DNA from: an uncultured bacterium
GTDB taxonomy: Bacteria > Cloacimonadota > Cloacimonadia > Cloacimonadales > Cloacimonadaceae
NCBI GenBank assembly: GCA_938009275.1
Contig: CALLHY010000013.1
Location: forward strand, 32,747-96,746
Length of the DNA stretch: 64,000 nucleotides
Direction: 5' to 3'
The translations under genes and the position numbers were made by a program. The notes below the pieces were generated by a model that was given only the letters and a program-made list of their open reading frames with translations, was not told the DNA's origin and did not search any database. This document shows positions 44,919-54,301 of this stretch, in pieces; within the stretch, counting starts at the first letter, position 1; every line of letters starts with the position of its first letter.

Positions 44919-45692
44919 TCACCCGTTATCCCTGAACATAGCTTGAATATCGGTTTTTAGCGCATGCTTCGCAGCAATATCCATCTTGCCCATCGAGCTG
45001 ATGTCTATCGATTTTCCAAAGCGGCCAGGATGGCCTCTCATCAGTTCAATTCTATCCGAAAGCACGATGGCCTCATCGATATCGTGCGTTACGAGAATAA
45101 TGGTTAGCTTGAGTAGCTCCACAATCTCCTTTAGCCAATCCTGAAGCTGAGATCTTGTCAAAGAATCCAGACTGGCAAGTGGCTCATCTAATAGAATCGC
45201 TCTAGCGTTACACATATATGTTCGCAGAAGAGCAACACGCTGTTTTAGTCCACCGGAAAGCTGGTGAGGATAATGAGTAGCATGGTTTTGTAATCCAAAC
45301 ACAGGCAAGAGCTCATCTATCTTCTTCCTTGCCGCGATAATATCACCATTCTTCACTTTAACCGGAATAAGTATGTTTTGAATAGTGTTTAACCATGGAA
45401 ACAGCAGGTCATCCTGGGGCATGTAACCCAGAAGACCAGTTTGTCCGGTTATATCTGCTTTTTCAAGATAGATACGCCCACTATCTGGTTTGGTGATGCC
45501 TGCCAGAAGCTCTAAGAAGGTGCTCTTGCCACAACCACTTGCACCGATAATGCTAACAAACTCACCATGACAGATGGAAAAATCTACTGCCTCCAAAACT
45601 GTGGACATGCTGTTGCGAAAGAAAAATGATTTCTTTAGTCCCTTGGCTTCCAGTAGTATGTTGCAGTTGTTTGGAGGCAGTGCGTTCATCAT
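44919..45692 (-). CDS. ABC transporter ATPase (SsuB/ThiZ-like)
   Basis: A 257-residue ABC ATPase of the nitrate/sulfonate/thiamine-precursor group. Walker A is GASGCGKST, signature LSGGLKQRVALLR, Walker B AILLDEPLAS, and the switch His follows in VTHDIDEAIVLSDR. The Q-loop segment MPQDDLLFPW is typical of SsuB and ThiZ. It lies one base after a ThiY-like binding protein gene, so they form a transport pair, but no permease gene is present here. Confidence 0.88.
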   Translation of the reverse strand: MMNALPPNNCNILLEAKGLKKSFFFRNSMSTVLEAVDFSICHGEFVSIIGASGCGKSTFLELLAGITKPDSGRIYLEKADITGQTGLLGYMPQDDLLFPWLNTIQNILIPVKVKNGDIIAARKKIDELLPVFGLQNHATHYPHQLSGGLKQRVALLRTYMCNARAILLDEPLASLDSLTRSQLQDWLKEIVELLKLTIILVTHDIDEAIVLSDRIELMRGHPGRFGKSIDISSMGKMDIAAKHALKTDIQAMFRDNG

Positions 45693-45693
45693 G

Positions 45694-46671
45694 TTATGGC
45701 AGATATTTATTTGTATATGCTTTATCTACTTCAACACTAACGGGGATTAGTCTTTCCTGATACATCCAATCAATGAATCTTTTCCAAACTTCTGCCTTCT
45801 GTTCGCCCCACTTAGTTGCGTCTGCTTTATATTCATTAGCAAGATAATCCATGCTGCGTTTCACCTGGTCTGCATTAAGTTCGGGAACGTGTTTCATAAG
45901 GATATCAGCGGATTTAGCAGGATTGGCGATGCAATACTCATAACCGCGTGATACTGCTTTCATAAAACTTGCAGCCATCTCTGGATTATCATACAACACT
46001 TTCTCGCTACTGATGATAACAGGAGTATAGTAATCGAATATGGGGTTCAGGTCTTTTATTGGGATATATTCAATTTCAATATTCCGGCGTTCTGCTTCCA
46101 CACCGTCCCAACCGTAGTAAATCCATTCGAAATCGGCATCTTTGCCAATGGTAGAGAAGAAGTCATATACACCAGAAACAATCTCGACCTTGTTAAAATC
46201 AGCATTGCTCTTTTCCATAATGTTCTTCAGTATTGCCTGTTCAGATGGAGAATCCCATGAGCCATAACGCTTACCCTCAAATGCTTTTGGGGAATTGATG
46301 TTATCTTTCTTTAGCGAAGCAAAGCCCGAGGTGTTGTGCTGGATAACTGCTCCGATGGACACCAATGGTATGTTCTCGCTTCTGGCGCGAATAACGTTCT
46401 CTTGATAGCTAACGCCAAAATGGCTTTTGCCTGTAGCAACAATCTGGTCGGTTACGCCCTGACCGGGCTGTAAAATCTCCACATCCAAGCCCTCTTCCTG
46501 GAAATACCCTAATTCCAATGCGGCATACAAGCCAGTATGGTTTGTATTTGGCGTCCAGTCTAAAGTAACTGTTACCTTTTGTAGATCAACAGGTTTTGCA
46601 TCCTTTTTTTTACAGGCACCGATGAAGAGCATCTGTAACATCACAACTAATAGAATCAGTCCTTTTTTCAT
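45694..46671 (-). CDS. ThiY/NMT1-like substrate-binding lipoprotein
   Basis: A 325-residue periplasmic binding lipoprotein with lipobox IGAC (Cys20). LDWTPNTNHTGLYAALELG and FEWIYYGWDGVEAE are diagnostic of the ThiY/NMT1 branch, which binds thiamine pyrimidine precursors such as formylaminopyrimidine. No Cys cluster of the yeast THI5 synthase type is present, so it is a transporter component. It lies 22 bp after xerC/D with no thiamine riboswitch in that short gap. The ligand is inferred. Confidence 0.82.
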   Translation of the reverse strand: MKKGLILLVVMLQMLFIGACKKKDAKPVDLQKVTVTLDWTPNTNHTGLYAALELGYFQEEGLDVEILQPGQGVTDQIVATGKSHFGVSYQENVIRARSENIPLVSIGAVIQHNTSGFASLKKDNINSPKAFEGKRYGSWDSPSEQAILKNIMEKSNADFNKVEIVSGVYDFFSTIGKDADFEWIYYGWDGVEAERRNIEIEYIPIKDLNPIFDYYTPVIISSEKVLYDNPEMAASFMKAVSRGYEYCIANPAKSADILMKHVPELNADQVKRSMDYLANEYKADATKWGEQKAEVWKRFIDWMYQERLIPVSVEVDKAYTNKYLP

Positions 46672-46693
46672 GTCTTTATTCTCCTTTATTTAT

Positions 46694-47596
46694 TTACGCT
46701 CTGGGGTGATACAAGGTGTGGGTTTCAATCAATCTTCTCATATCAACATGGGTGTATATTTGAGTGGTATCTATACTGGCGTGCCCAAGCAGGGCTTGAA
46801 CAATGCGCAGGTTCACTCCGGCATCAAGTAGATGAGTGGCAAAGCTGTGCCGAAATGTGTGCGGGGTAACGTCTTTCTTTATCCCGGCAGATATAACGGC
46901 AGCTCGCAGAATCTTCCAAAATCCCATGCGGCTTAGCTTTGAGCCTCTGCCGTTTAGGAACAAATACTCACTTTGCTTCAGCTTTAAGAGAACAGGTCTG
47001 GCTTGGTTTATGTAGCTGGAAAACAATGGGTCTATGCTGTCCACATAGGGTACATAACGCTGTTTATTGCCCTTACCTTGCACCAGAATCACCCGCTCAC
47101 TAAAGTTGATGTCTCTAATGCTTAAGCCCAGCAGTTCGGATATGCGCATACCTGTGGCATAGAGCAATTCCATCATTAGCTTGTTTCTGATCTCAAGAGC
47201 AGTATTGGTCTGCAAACTACCCAGCAGGGTGAACATCTCATCTACAGTAAGGAAGTCTGGTAGATGAGTCCCTAGCTTTAAGCGTGGAACCATGTCCAAA
47301 TCAACATTTATCATCACATCGTTATCTGCTAAAAAGCCAAAGAACTGGCCCAAAGCTACCCTCTTGCGGGCTATGCTGCTGTTCTGCAGACCTAGTTCCT
47401 GAAGCGTTAACAAATATTCAACAATGTCATCCGCAGTGTAATCTGAGATGTCTCGTTGTTTGAACATCAAGAAGTCGCGGATATCACTCTTATAGCTGTC
47501 GATGCTGTTCTTCGCCATACCACGCTCAACCTTGAGGTGATATGAAAAGCTGTTTAGATAGCTGAAGAGACTTGGTGATAGCTTAGCTTCATTCAC
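46694..47596 (-). CDS. Tyrosine recombinase XerC/XerD
   Basis: A 300-residue chromosome-dimer resolution recombinase. Catalytic residues are R151 (TGMRISELL), K175 (GKGNKQR), H246 and R249 (HTFRHSFATHLL), H272 (LLGHASIDTTQ) and Y281. The N-terminal SAM-like domain lies at 10-95. The start is GTG at 47596, and it overlaps guaB by eight bases. Because no second Xer or integrase-linked genes are here, and the flanking genes are housekeeping, it is the host enzyme, not a mobile-element integrase. A dif site was not identified. Confidence 0.9.
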   Translation of the reverse strand: MNEAKLSPSLFSYLNSFSYHLKVERGMAKNSIDSYKSDIRDFLMFKQRDISDYTADDIVEYLLTLQELGLQNSSIARKRVALGQFFGFLADNDVMINVDLDMVPRLKLGTHLPDFLTVDEMFTLLGSLQTNTALEIRNKLMMELLYATGMRISELLGLSIRDINFSERVILVQGKGNKQRYVPYVDSIDPLFSSYINQARPVLLKLKQSEYLFLNGRGSKLSRMGFWKILRAAVISAGIKKDVTPHTFRHSFATHLLDAGVNLRIVQALLGHASIDTTQIYTHVDMRRLIETHTLYHPRA

Positions 47597-49049
47597 TGCT
47601 GTAGTAATTTGGCGTTTCCTTGGTTATACGGATGTCGTGAGGATGGCTTTCTTTTAGTCCGGCTGTGCTAATCTCCACAAATACGGCATTTTGCCTTAGA
47701 GCTTCCAGATTGGCTGCCCCGCAATAACCCATTCCAGCCCTGAGGCCGCCCATAAGCTGGTAGAGGAAGTCTTTTAGTGGCCCCTTGTAAGGCACCATTC
47801 CCTCTATGCCTTCGGCTACAAGTTTGTTGTCCTCTTCATCTGCCTGAAAATAGCGATCCTTGCTGCCTTTCTTCATGGCACCAATCGAGCCCATGCCGCG
47901 GTAGCTTTTAAAGCGGCGACCATTATAGATGATAGATTCTCCTGGGCTTTCGTCGCATCCCGCAAATAAAGAGCCAACCATTACTGCCGATGCTCCTGCT
48001 GCTAAGGCTTTCACAATGTCGCCACTGTATTTCAAGCCGCCATCGGCAATAATTGGAATACCGCTTTTACTTGCTTCTTCTGCACATTCAATAACTGCGC
48101 TTAACTGGGGTACACCAATACCAGCAACCACACGGGTAGTGCAGATAGAGCCAGGACCAATGCCCACCTTTACGCCATCGGCACCGTTGTCTATCAGGTA
48201 TCGACAAGCCTCTGCTGTAGCAACATTACCTGCGATAACTTCACAATTCAGATTGGCCTTTATCTTGTTTAATGCATTTTGAATGTTTATGTGATGGCCG
48301 TGAGCAGTGTCTATTACAATTAAGTCTGCCCCGGATTTAACCAGTTCGCAGGCACGTTCATAGAAATCACCTGTTACTCCAACTGCGGCTCCCACTAATA
48401 GCCTGTTCTTTTTATCTTGAACAGCAGAAGGGTAGTTTAGGCGTTTCATAATGTCTCTAACGGTAATCATACCCTCAAGAGTCCCGTCGTCACGAACCAA
48501 TAACAGCTTTTCTATGCGATGCTTTTGGATCAGGCTAATCGCATCATCCATAGGAATACCCATGGGCGCAGTAATAAGCTTTTGGCTGGGCGTCATCATG
48601 TCTTGAACCAAACGGTTATTATCTGTTTCAAAGCGAATATCTCGATTGGTTAAAATACCTTTTAATATACCTTCCTGTACCACAGGAAAGCCGCCAACTC
48701 TATGATGAGCTTTTAGTTGCAATACCTTCTCCAGGGTGTCTGTAGGGCACAAAGTGTATGGGTGGGTAACAACACCGCTCTCTGCTCTTTTTACCAGATG
48801 CACCTGACGTGATTGCTCGGCTATGTCTAAGTTTTTGTGAATTATTCCAATGCCACCTTCACGAGCCATAGCAATGGCCAAATCAGCTTCGGTTACTGTA
48901 TCCATCGCTGCACTCAGCACCGGTATTCGTAAAGATATACTTTTGCTAATCCTGGTGCTAAGCTCCACCGAAGCAGGAAGCACTTCGGACTTCTGTGGCA
49001 CCAATAAAACATCATCGAAGGTATAAGCTTTCTTTATGCTTATCTTCAT
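47589..49049 (-). CDS. guaB: IMP dehydrogenase
   Basis: GuaB oxidises IMP to XMP, the first step to GMP. TFDDVLLVPQKSEVLP opens the protein, tandem CBS domains lie at about 92-205, NAD site residue D248 is in VIDTAHGH, and catalytic Cys303 is in GIGPGSICTTRVVAG. The flap GSKDRYFQ and GLRAGMGYCGA are present. Length (486 aa) is normal. It starts 35 bp downstream of a TPR-protein gene. Confidence 0.97.
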   Translation of the reverse strand: MKISIKKAYTFDDVLLVPQKSEVLPASVELSTRISKSISLRIPVLSAAMDTVTEADLAIAMAREGGIGIIHKNLDIAEQSRQVHLVKRAESGVVTHPYTLCPTDTLEKVLQLKAHHRVGGFPVVQEGILKGILTNRDIRFETDNNRLVQDMMTPSQKLITAPMGIPMDDAISLIQKHRIEKLLLVRDDGTLEGMITVRDIMKRLNYPSAVQDKKNRLLVGAAVGVTGDFYERACELVKSGADLIVIDTAHGHHINIQNALNKIKANLNCEVIAGNVATAEACRYLIDNGADGVKVGIGPGSICTTRVVAGIGVPQLSAVIECAEEASKSGIPIIADGGLKYSGDIVKALAAGASAVMVGSLFAGCDESPGESIIYNGRRFKSYRGMGSIGAMKKGSKDRYFQADEEDNKLVAEGIEGMVPYKGPLKDFLYQLMGGLRAGMGYCGAANLEALRQNAVFVEISTAGLKESHPHDIRITKETPNYYSSE

Positions 49050-49084
49050 TGTTGTCTCCTATTATCTATATAATTCATAATGCG

Positions 49085-50812
49085 TCACAAAGCTGGTCTG
49101 GAAGCCGACCAACGGCTTATCCGTTGCCTGAATCCAGGTGAAAATATGCTATTAGGGCGTGTTTTTAAAAAATCTCGCGCCAATTGTTGTTCAGCTTCTG
49201 GATCGTTCAGCAAACTTAACTTCAGTAGTGATGTGTATTCAGCTGCTATGGGATCAGTAAACTGGTAGTTAAGCATACTCATTGCTCTATCAGTCAGCCC
49301 CAAACCGATGGCTGTTTCTACTGCAAGTAACAGCAGCTCTTCGTCTTTGTTCCTTTCAAATACGCTTAATAGCGAATCCAATCCGCTTTCCTGATTTAAT
49401 TGAATTAGTTGGATAGCAGTGAAGAAAGTGGCGGTATCATCACCCTGCAAGCCCAAAGTAAGCATCATCAGATACATTGCATCATTTGTGTAGCTACTGC
49501 CTGGATACTTTATTACAAAGTCATTCATCAATGAGTCGGCATATTCAATGTTTCCACTTAGTAACTCACCAAGAAATAGCAGGTAAGCTTTTCCTTCGTT
49601 CAGTCTTGGTTCTTTGATGGTTTGCAGTATGGCATTAGCTCGTTGCTTCTCATTTCTCATCAGATATAATCGTGCTATCTCAAGATCAATATCTTGCCTT
49701 TCGAAATTATCTCTGGCATACTTTCTTGCGTCATTCAAACATATTATGGCACTATCAACTTGTGCTCCGCTGCTAAGCTGTATTTCAGCCAATAGGCGTC
49801 GGAGCTTAACCCCATACTGTGATTTTATCCACTTATTTCTATCTTTCCATAACGGTAAGGTTATGGCATTATTAATTGTCAGTAAAGCTGCTGAATAGTC
49901 CGCGTTTGTATAGCTGATTTCTGCCATGCGATAGCTGATATCCACCAGCTTCAGAGGGTCTGTTTCTACTTCTAACGCGTATTGGTAAGCAGCATAAGCC
50001 AGGCTATCGCTTCCCGATGATGCTTGTTCCTCAGCAAATCTATAGAGTTTGCTTAATTCCAGCTTTTTATATACACTTAGTGCTGTTTTATAGTCTTTCA
50101 AGCTTACTAAAGCTCCCGCGTACAGCTCCTTAACTTCTTCACTTTTGGAGGTGTCGGCTATTGCAGAGATACTAGAGAGCAACGTGGGGTCTTCTTGCAA
50201 GATGGCTTTAATCTGATTATTGGTAAAAAATAGATTGGAGGGAACTAGCGTTAGATAGGCAAGGTACTCATGAATCGCATCATTAAACAATCGATAGTTC
50301 ATTGACGCATTGGCAATCTCCAGCGTAAACAGGTTAGGCTTATTCAGGCGTGTGCGAGCCATTTTATACAGCTGTAATACTCTATCGTAAAAGCCTTTTC
50401 TTTCGAAGTACGCAGCCAACTGGCGATACCTGAATTCCTCGTGATTAAACAGCTCCAGATAAGCCATGCTTTGTTCCCAAGCCTCTTCAACCTTTGCCTG
50501 AAGCACCAATAGCTGAATATACTGCTCCGTATATACTTGTTGAGGCATCACCCGTTGATACTTGTTTAGAAGCGTTTCTGCTTTATCTGTCTGCATTAGT
50601 GCAAAGTAGATTTGTAATAGTAAGTTAATGCTATTTAGATCATTGGGATACTTATCCAACACCTGGATTAGAAGCTGTTCAGATTGGGCATACTGCCGTT
50701 GTGACATTAGCTGGTATGCTTGTTGATAAATAATGTCTTTTTCGTTATATTGAGCATTCAGAGAACAACCAATAATAACAAGCAACAGAGACATAACCAA
50801 TAATCTTTTCAT
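49085..50812 (-). CDS. Exported TPR-repeat protein
   Basis: A 575-residue protein with a signal peptide; the context LLVIIGCSLNAQ could be a lipobox (Cys16) or a type I cleavage after NAQ. The rest is helical TPR-like repeats, for example YAQSEQLLIQVLDKYPND and KNEDSLL-type segments, about 12 to 14 units. Tetratricopeptide lipoproteins often support outer-membrane or peptidoglycan assembly. It begins two bases after the large DUF4175 protein and is coupled to it. Exact function is unknown. Confidence 0.8.
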   Translation of the reverse strand: MKRLLVMSLLLVIIGCSLNAQYNEKDIIYQQAYQLMSQRQYAQSEQLLIQVLDKYPNDLNSINLLLQIYFALMQTDKAETLLNKYQRVMPQQVYTEQYIQLLVLQAKVEEAWEQSMAYLELFNHEEFRYRQLAAYFERKGFYDRVLQLYKMARTRLNKPNLFTLEIANASMNYRLFNDAIHEYLAYLTLVPSNLFFTNNQIKAILQEDPTLLSSISAIADTSKSEEVKELYAGALVSLKDYKTALSVYKKLELSKLYRFAEEQASSGSDSLAYAAYQYALEVETDPLKLVDISYRMAEISYTNADYSAALLTINNAITLPLWKDRNKWIKSQYGVKLRRLLAEIQLSSGAQVDSAIICLNDARKYARDNFERQDIDLEIARLYLMRNEKQRANAILQTIKEPRLNEGKAYLLFLGELLSGNIEYADSLMNDFVIKYPGSSYTNDAMYLMMLTLGLQGDDTATFFTAIQLIQLNQESGLDSLLSVFERNKDEELLLLAVETAIGLGLTDRAMSMLNYQFTDPIAAEYTSLLKLSLLNDPEAEQQLARDFLKTRPNSIFSPGFRQRISRWSASRPAL

Positions 50813-50814
50813 TT

Positions 50815-53800
50815 CTACTTGTCCAATGATTCGCGTAGGTTCTTCAGATACTGCAAGATTACTTGTTGGTATTCACGCGGATAGCTCTTGAAGTTATCTT
50901 CGAGAATATTACTCTGTCTCAGGCTATTCAAGTCTATCTTTGTGTTAATATTGTTAATCCTGCTTTGATCTGCGGTTTCGCCTTGCCGTTTCTCGCTAAA
51001 CTCCCGTTTGTTTATAGAGCGTTGGGCATCCAGCATTTTAGAAATAATCCGCTCTTGTCTCTCAAGCAGATCGGGGGTTAATTGATTGTTCCTCAATTGC
51101 CTGCTAATGCTATCCATCTCTTCGGTTATCTGTTTAAGAGCGTTTCCTTGTTTTTGGGCTTCAGGACTATTCTGCATTGCTCGTTTGAGGTTCTCTGCCA
51201 ACCGCTCCTGATCTTGAGCCAGCTTTTGTATCTGTTGTTGCATGCCTGCATCCATTCTGCCACCTGAAGATTGCATCTGCATCATTAACTGCTCAGTTAA
51301 CATACTCATAGCCATTTGTTCTTGACTCATTTGCTCCAATGCCTGCATCAAAGACTGCATACCAGAGCCTCCCCCACCTCCTGAAGATGAGTTTTGCATG
51401 GCTTGCATTAGGTCATATACCATCACATTAATGCCCTGCTGTATCTTAGAAAGGGTACCAGGAATTTGATAGAATTGAGATTCATTCACATGGTTGAAGA
51501 ACTCTCTGTAGCTTCTATTAGTCTCAGTTAAGTCCATGAAGAATTTGGGCGGAATTATCATCAGCACTTGAACTTCGCTGAACAGCTTATTCAAAGAAAT
51601 CTGGATGCCTTCAGAATGCGATATCAAATCTGGCACTATCTGATATGGATCATTACGATATCTGGAAGCAGCGGACTCATGTTTCTTGGAGAATATTAGC
51701 AGTTCTCTAATTGCAGTTTGGATTGCTTCCATCATCTTACCCTGGCTGCCGGCACTCATGCTGCTTTTCATCTCGGAAAGCTTCATGCTAAAACGACGCA
51801 GTTTCTCCATAGCCTGAGATTGAGAGTTCTTAGATTGGCTACGCTGATCCTGTTTTAGCTGTTCCTGGCTGTTCTGCATATCTTTCTTAGCGTCGTTTTG
51901 TTTCATATCTTGCATCAGCTCATCCAGTTTGTCCGATACTTTCTTATCCCTGGCATCATCCAGCATGTTTTTTATATCTTCAAGCTCTTCTTTAAACTTT
52001 TCATAAGCATCGCTTATTTGCTTCTGGTTTTTGGCTAATTCATCTTTATCATTGCTGGAGTCCATTGTCTTATCGCTTAGTGACTTCTGCATCTTTTCCA
52101 GTTCTTCACTCATTTGTAGTGCTTTTTGGATAGCTTGCTCTTTCTTGATGCTTTCCAAGAGCTGCAAGGTTTGCTCTATCTTTTTGGAAAAGTCTTCCAT
52201 AGAGAACTTAAAGTCTTCCATAGCTTTCTTGATGTCTTCGGGTTTTATGTTCTTCAGGCTGTCTTCGAATTTCTGCATCGCTTTCTGCATATCTTCATTA
52301 CTAATCTCTTCCATTAGCTCCTGAATCTTCATCATCTTCTCCAGGGTCTCAGGTGATAACGCCTGATTTGCCTGCATCTTGTCGATTAGCTTCTGATAGT
52401 TTTCGGCAACGTCTTGCACTTGCTCGCTCAGCTTCTCTTGCTGAGCAAGCATATTCTCCAGTTGCTTCTTGTCTTCCCACTTGGGGATGTCTTGTTTAAG
52501 TAACTCTCTTCGCTTATCTTCAAAGTCTTTAACCAGGTCTTTGGACTTCTCTAACGCGCTTTCAAGGTCTTCTTTCCGGTTCTGCTCCTGATTTTCAATT
52601 TCCTTGTATATCTCTTCTATGGAAGGAAATCTTGCCTTATACTTTGCGCTTTCAGCTTTCTGGTTATCTGGAGAATTGTCATATATCTCAGCCCAATAAG
52701 TAACTACATCTCCGGGGAATAATTCGGCACCCTTAAGGTCTAACATGAAATCGGTTACAAACATTTTTCCGCTTATAACATTTTGAACGTTCAGGGTGCC
52801 CACTTCTCCGTTATTGATCTGAAGTTTCAAGCTGGCATTCCTAAGCCCAAAATCATCATCCGCGGTAATAATTAGAGGAAGCAGCAGGTTTTGATTCAGT
52901 ATCACATCCTCGCCAGGATAGCTAATCTTGATCTGGGGAGGGTTGTCGTCAATTATGCGAATCTGCTTTTCTTCGGGTCGGTTCTTTCGCCCCAGTTCAT
53001 CTGTTATTTCCAGATACCATGTTTTGCTGCTGCTTACCTTTAGTGGCGCGATATAATTCATGTTGTCCAGCGCTTGCATTCTTATCCGTGAAGCATCGCT
53101 GAATACCATCTCGGCAGATGTTATGGGTATATTTGTGCTAATCGCCATCTTAACACTACTATGCTTCCATGTTTCTATATTGCCATAGCTTAGAGTGTCT
53201 GTCCACGCAGCAATGTTAGTGTAGGCAGGTGGGTTTATCTGCACCATCCATTTCTTCACAATTGGTTCATCTAATACGGTAATCTGGTAAACGGCAGACT
53301 TGCACACGCTATTTTCTACATAGTATTCGATGCTATTATCAAGGCTGCTAAAGATATAGCTATAGCCCGACAAGCCAAGCTCCCGCCACTGCTGATCGAT
53401 CCTGTAGAACAACCTGTGTTTTAGCCTTGTATCCGGTTTTAGTATCTTTATCTCAAGCGATTGCTTGCGTCCTATCATTATATTTCCGGGGCTAAGCTCT
53501 ATATAATTCTTATATACTATCTCTTGACGCTTATTTGTGTAAAACTGCTTGAATGCCAGCCGAAAGTCTTGCCAGTTATAAGCCCAAATGCTACCCAGGC
53601 CAATTAGAGTGAACAGCACTGTTGCCATCATCCAGGCTGGAACTGGCAAGGGTACTTTATAGCTTGTATTAGCCAGGCGAGCAACCGATTGCTCCTGTAT
53701 TACAGACACCACCACGTTATCTGGATTCGTGGTGCCAAGCTCAAGAGTGTTTAGGAACAAGTCATCATTGTAATCTATTTGTCTATCCAGAAAACGCGCT

Positions 53801-54051
53801 ACTTTTGAGCTATCCCACAAAGCCTGATAGGTGTTCCAGATGAAATATAATATTACTAAAGCAGCAGCAGCACGTATGCCAATGTTGGCATATAGCAAAG
53901 CGGAAGATTCCAATGGGATATTCATCCACAGCAAAAAGTACACATGCAAAGAGCATACAAACACAATAAGGCAATTCAGCAAGGCCTGCATTATGAAGCG
54001 TATGTTTATTCTCTGTTTGTACTTATCCAGCTGCTGTGAAAATTCTCTCAT
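50815..54051 (-). CDS. DUF4175-like membrane protein with long coiled coil
   Basis: A 1078-residue protein resembling the DUF4175 group of FCB bacteria. Three hydrophobic helices occur at about 19-45, 52-76 and 137-158. Residues 165-470 look like beta-rich extracytoplasmic domains (YIELSPGNIMIGRKQSL, DNPPQIKISYPGED). From about 480 to 780 it is a charged coiled coil, Glu/Lys/Gln-rich with repeated Met. The remainder to 1078 holds more Gln-rich helices and a GGGGGSG-like linker near 890. Function is unknown; membrane anchoring plus a long coil suggests an envelope-spanning or scaffold role with the TPR protein that follows. Confidence 0.75.
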   Translation of the reverse strand: MREFSQQLDKYKQRINIRFIMQALLNCLIVFVCSLHVYFLLWMNIPLESSALLYANIGIRAAAALVILYFIWNTYQALWDSSKVARFLDRQIDYNDDLFLNTLELGTTNPDNVVVSVIQEQSVARLANTSYKVPLPVPAWMMATVLFTLIGLGSIWAYNWQDFRLAFKQFYTNKRQEIVYKNYIELSPGNIMIGRKQSLEIKILKPDTRLKHRLFYRIDQQWRELGLSGYSYIFSSLDNSIEYYVENSVCKSAVYQITVLDEPIVKKWMVQINPPAYTNIAAWTDTLSYGNIETWKHSSVKMAISTNIPITSAEMVFSDASRIRMQALDNMNYIAPLKVSSSKTWYLEITDELGRKNRPEEKQIRIIDDNPPQIKISYPGEDVILNQNLLLPLIITADDDFGLRNASLKLQINNGEVGTLNVQNVISGKMFVTDFMLDLKGAELFPGDVVTYWAEIYDNSPDNQKAESAKYKARFPSIEEIYKEIENQEQNRKEDLESALEKSKDLVKDFEDKRRELLKQDIPKWEDKKQLENMLAQQEKLSEQVQDVAENYQKLIDKMQANQALSPETLEKMMKIQELMEEISNEDMQKAMQKFEDSLKNIKPEDIKKAMEDFKFSMEDFSKKIEQTLQLLESIKKEQAIQKALQMSEELEKMQKSLSDKTMDSSNDKDELAKNQKQISDAYEKFKEELEDIKNMLDDARDKKVSDKLDELMQDMKQNDAKKDMQNSQEQLKQDQRSQSKNSQSQAMEKLRRFSMKLSEMKSSMSAGSQGKMMEAIQTAIRELLIFSKKHESAASRYRNDPYQIVPDLISHSEGIQISLNKLFSEVQVLMIIPPKFFMDLTETNRSYREFFNHVNESQFYQIPGTLSKIQQGINVMVYDLMQAMQNSSSGGGGGSGMQSLMQALEQMSQEQMAMSMLTEQLMMQMQSSGGRMDAGMQQQIQKLAQDQERLAENLKRAMQNSPEAQKQGNALKQITEEMDSISRQLRNNQLTPDLLERQERIISKMLDAQRSINKREFSEKRQGETADQSRINNINTKIDLNSLRQSNILEDNFKSYPREYQQVILQYLKNLRESLDK

Positions 54052-54301
54052 GTAAGGGCATTCTCCTTTACTTAGAAAGCGTATAATTCTGAATAGGCAG
54101 TATGTGTCAAGCAGAGTTTCATATCTATGCTTGCTGCTAAATTCACCACTTCAAATGGAGGAAAGCTAGTTTACTCATGTCCCCGAAACAATCAGCATTA
54201 GTATTTCTTTACTGCTTCTTTGAACGAATTACTAATGAATTACGCATGAAATACGGATGAGATGCGTATTTCATCCGTAATGATAGCGTAAGTCGATCAA
54301 G
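54052..54301. other. Gap between tsaD and DUF4175 gene carrying repeat copy 5
   Basis: No gene is seen in these 250 bases. The left part must hold the promoter of the DUF4175-TPR-guaB run, and the right part carries the repeat. Confidence 0.55.
54215..54288. repeat. Dispersed palindromic intergenic repeat, copy 5
   Basis: Elements CTTCTTTGAACGAATTACTA, then TTACGCATGAAATACGGATG and GATGCGTATTTCATCCGTA, form an imperfect palindrome with the family core. It begins 13 bp past the tsaD stop on the minus strand. Confidence 0.8.

Noticed and set aside
46672..46693. Thiamine (TPP) riboswitch upstream of the ThiY-like gene
   Set aside because: The gap to xerC/D is 22 bases, too short for any riboswitch.
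46694..47596. Mobile-element integrase
   Set aside because: The protein is a chromosomal XerC/D type embedded in a guaB operon, with no attachment sites, phage or plasmid genes nearby.
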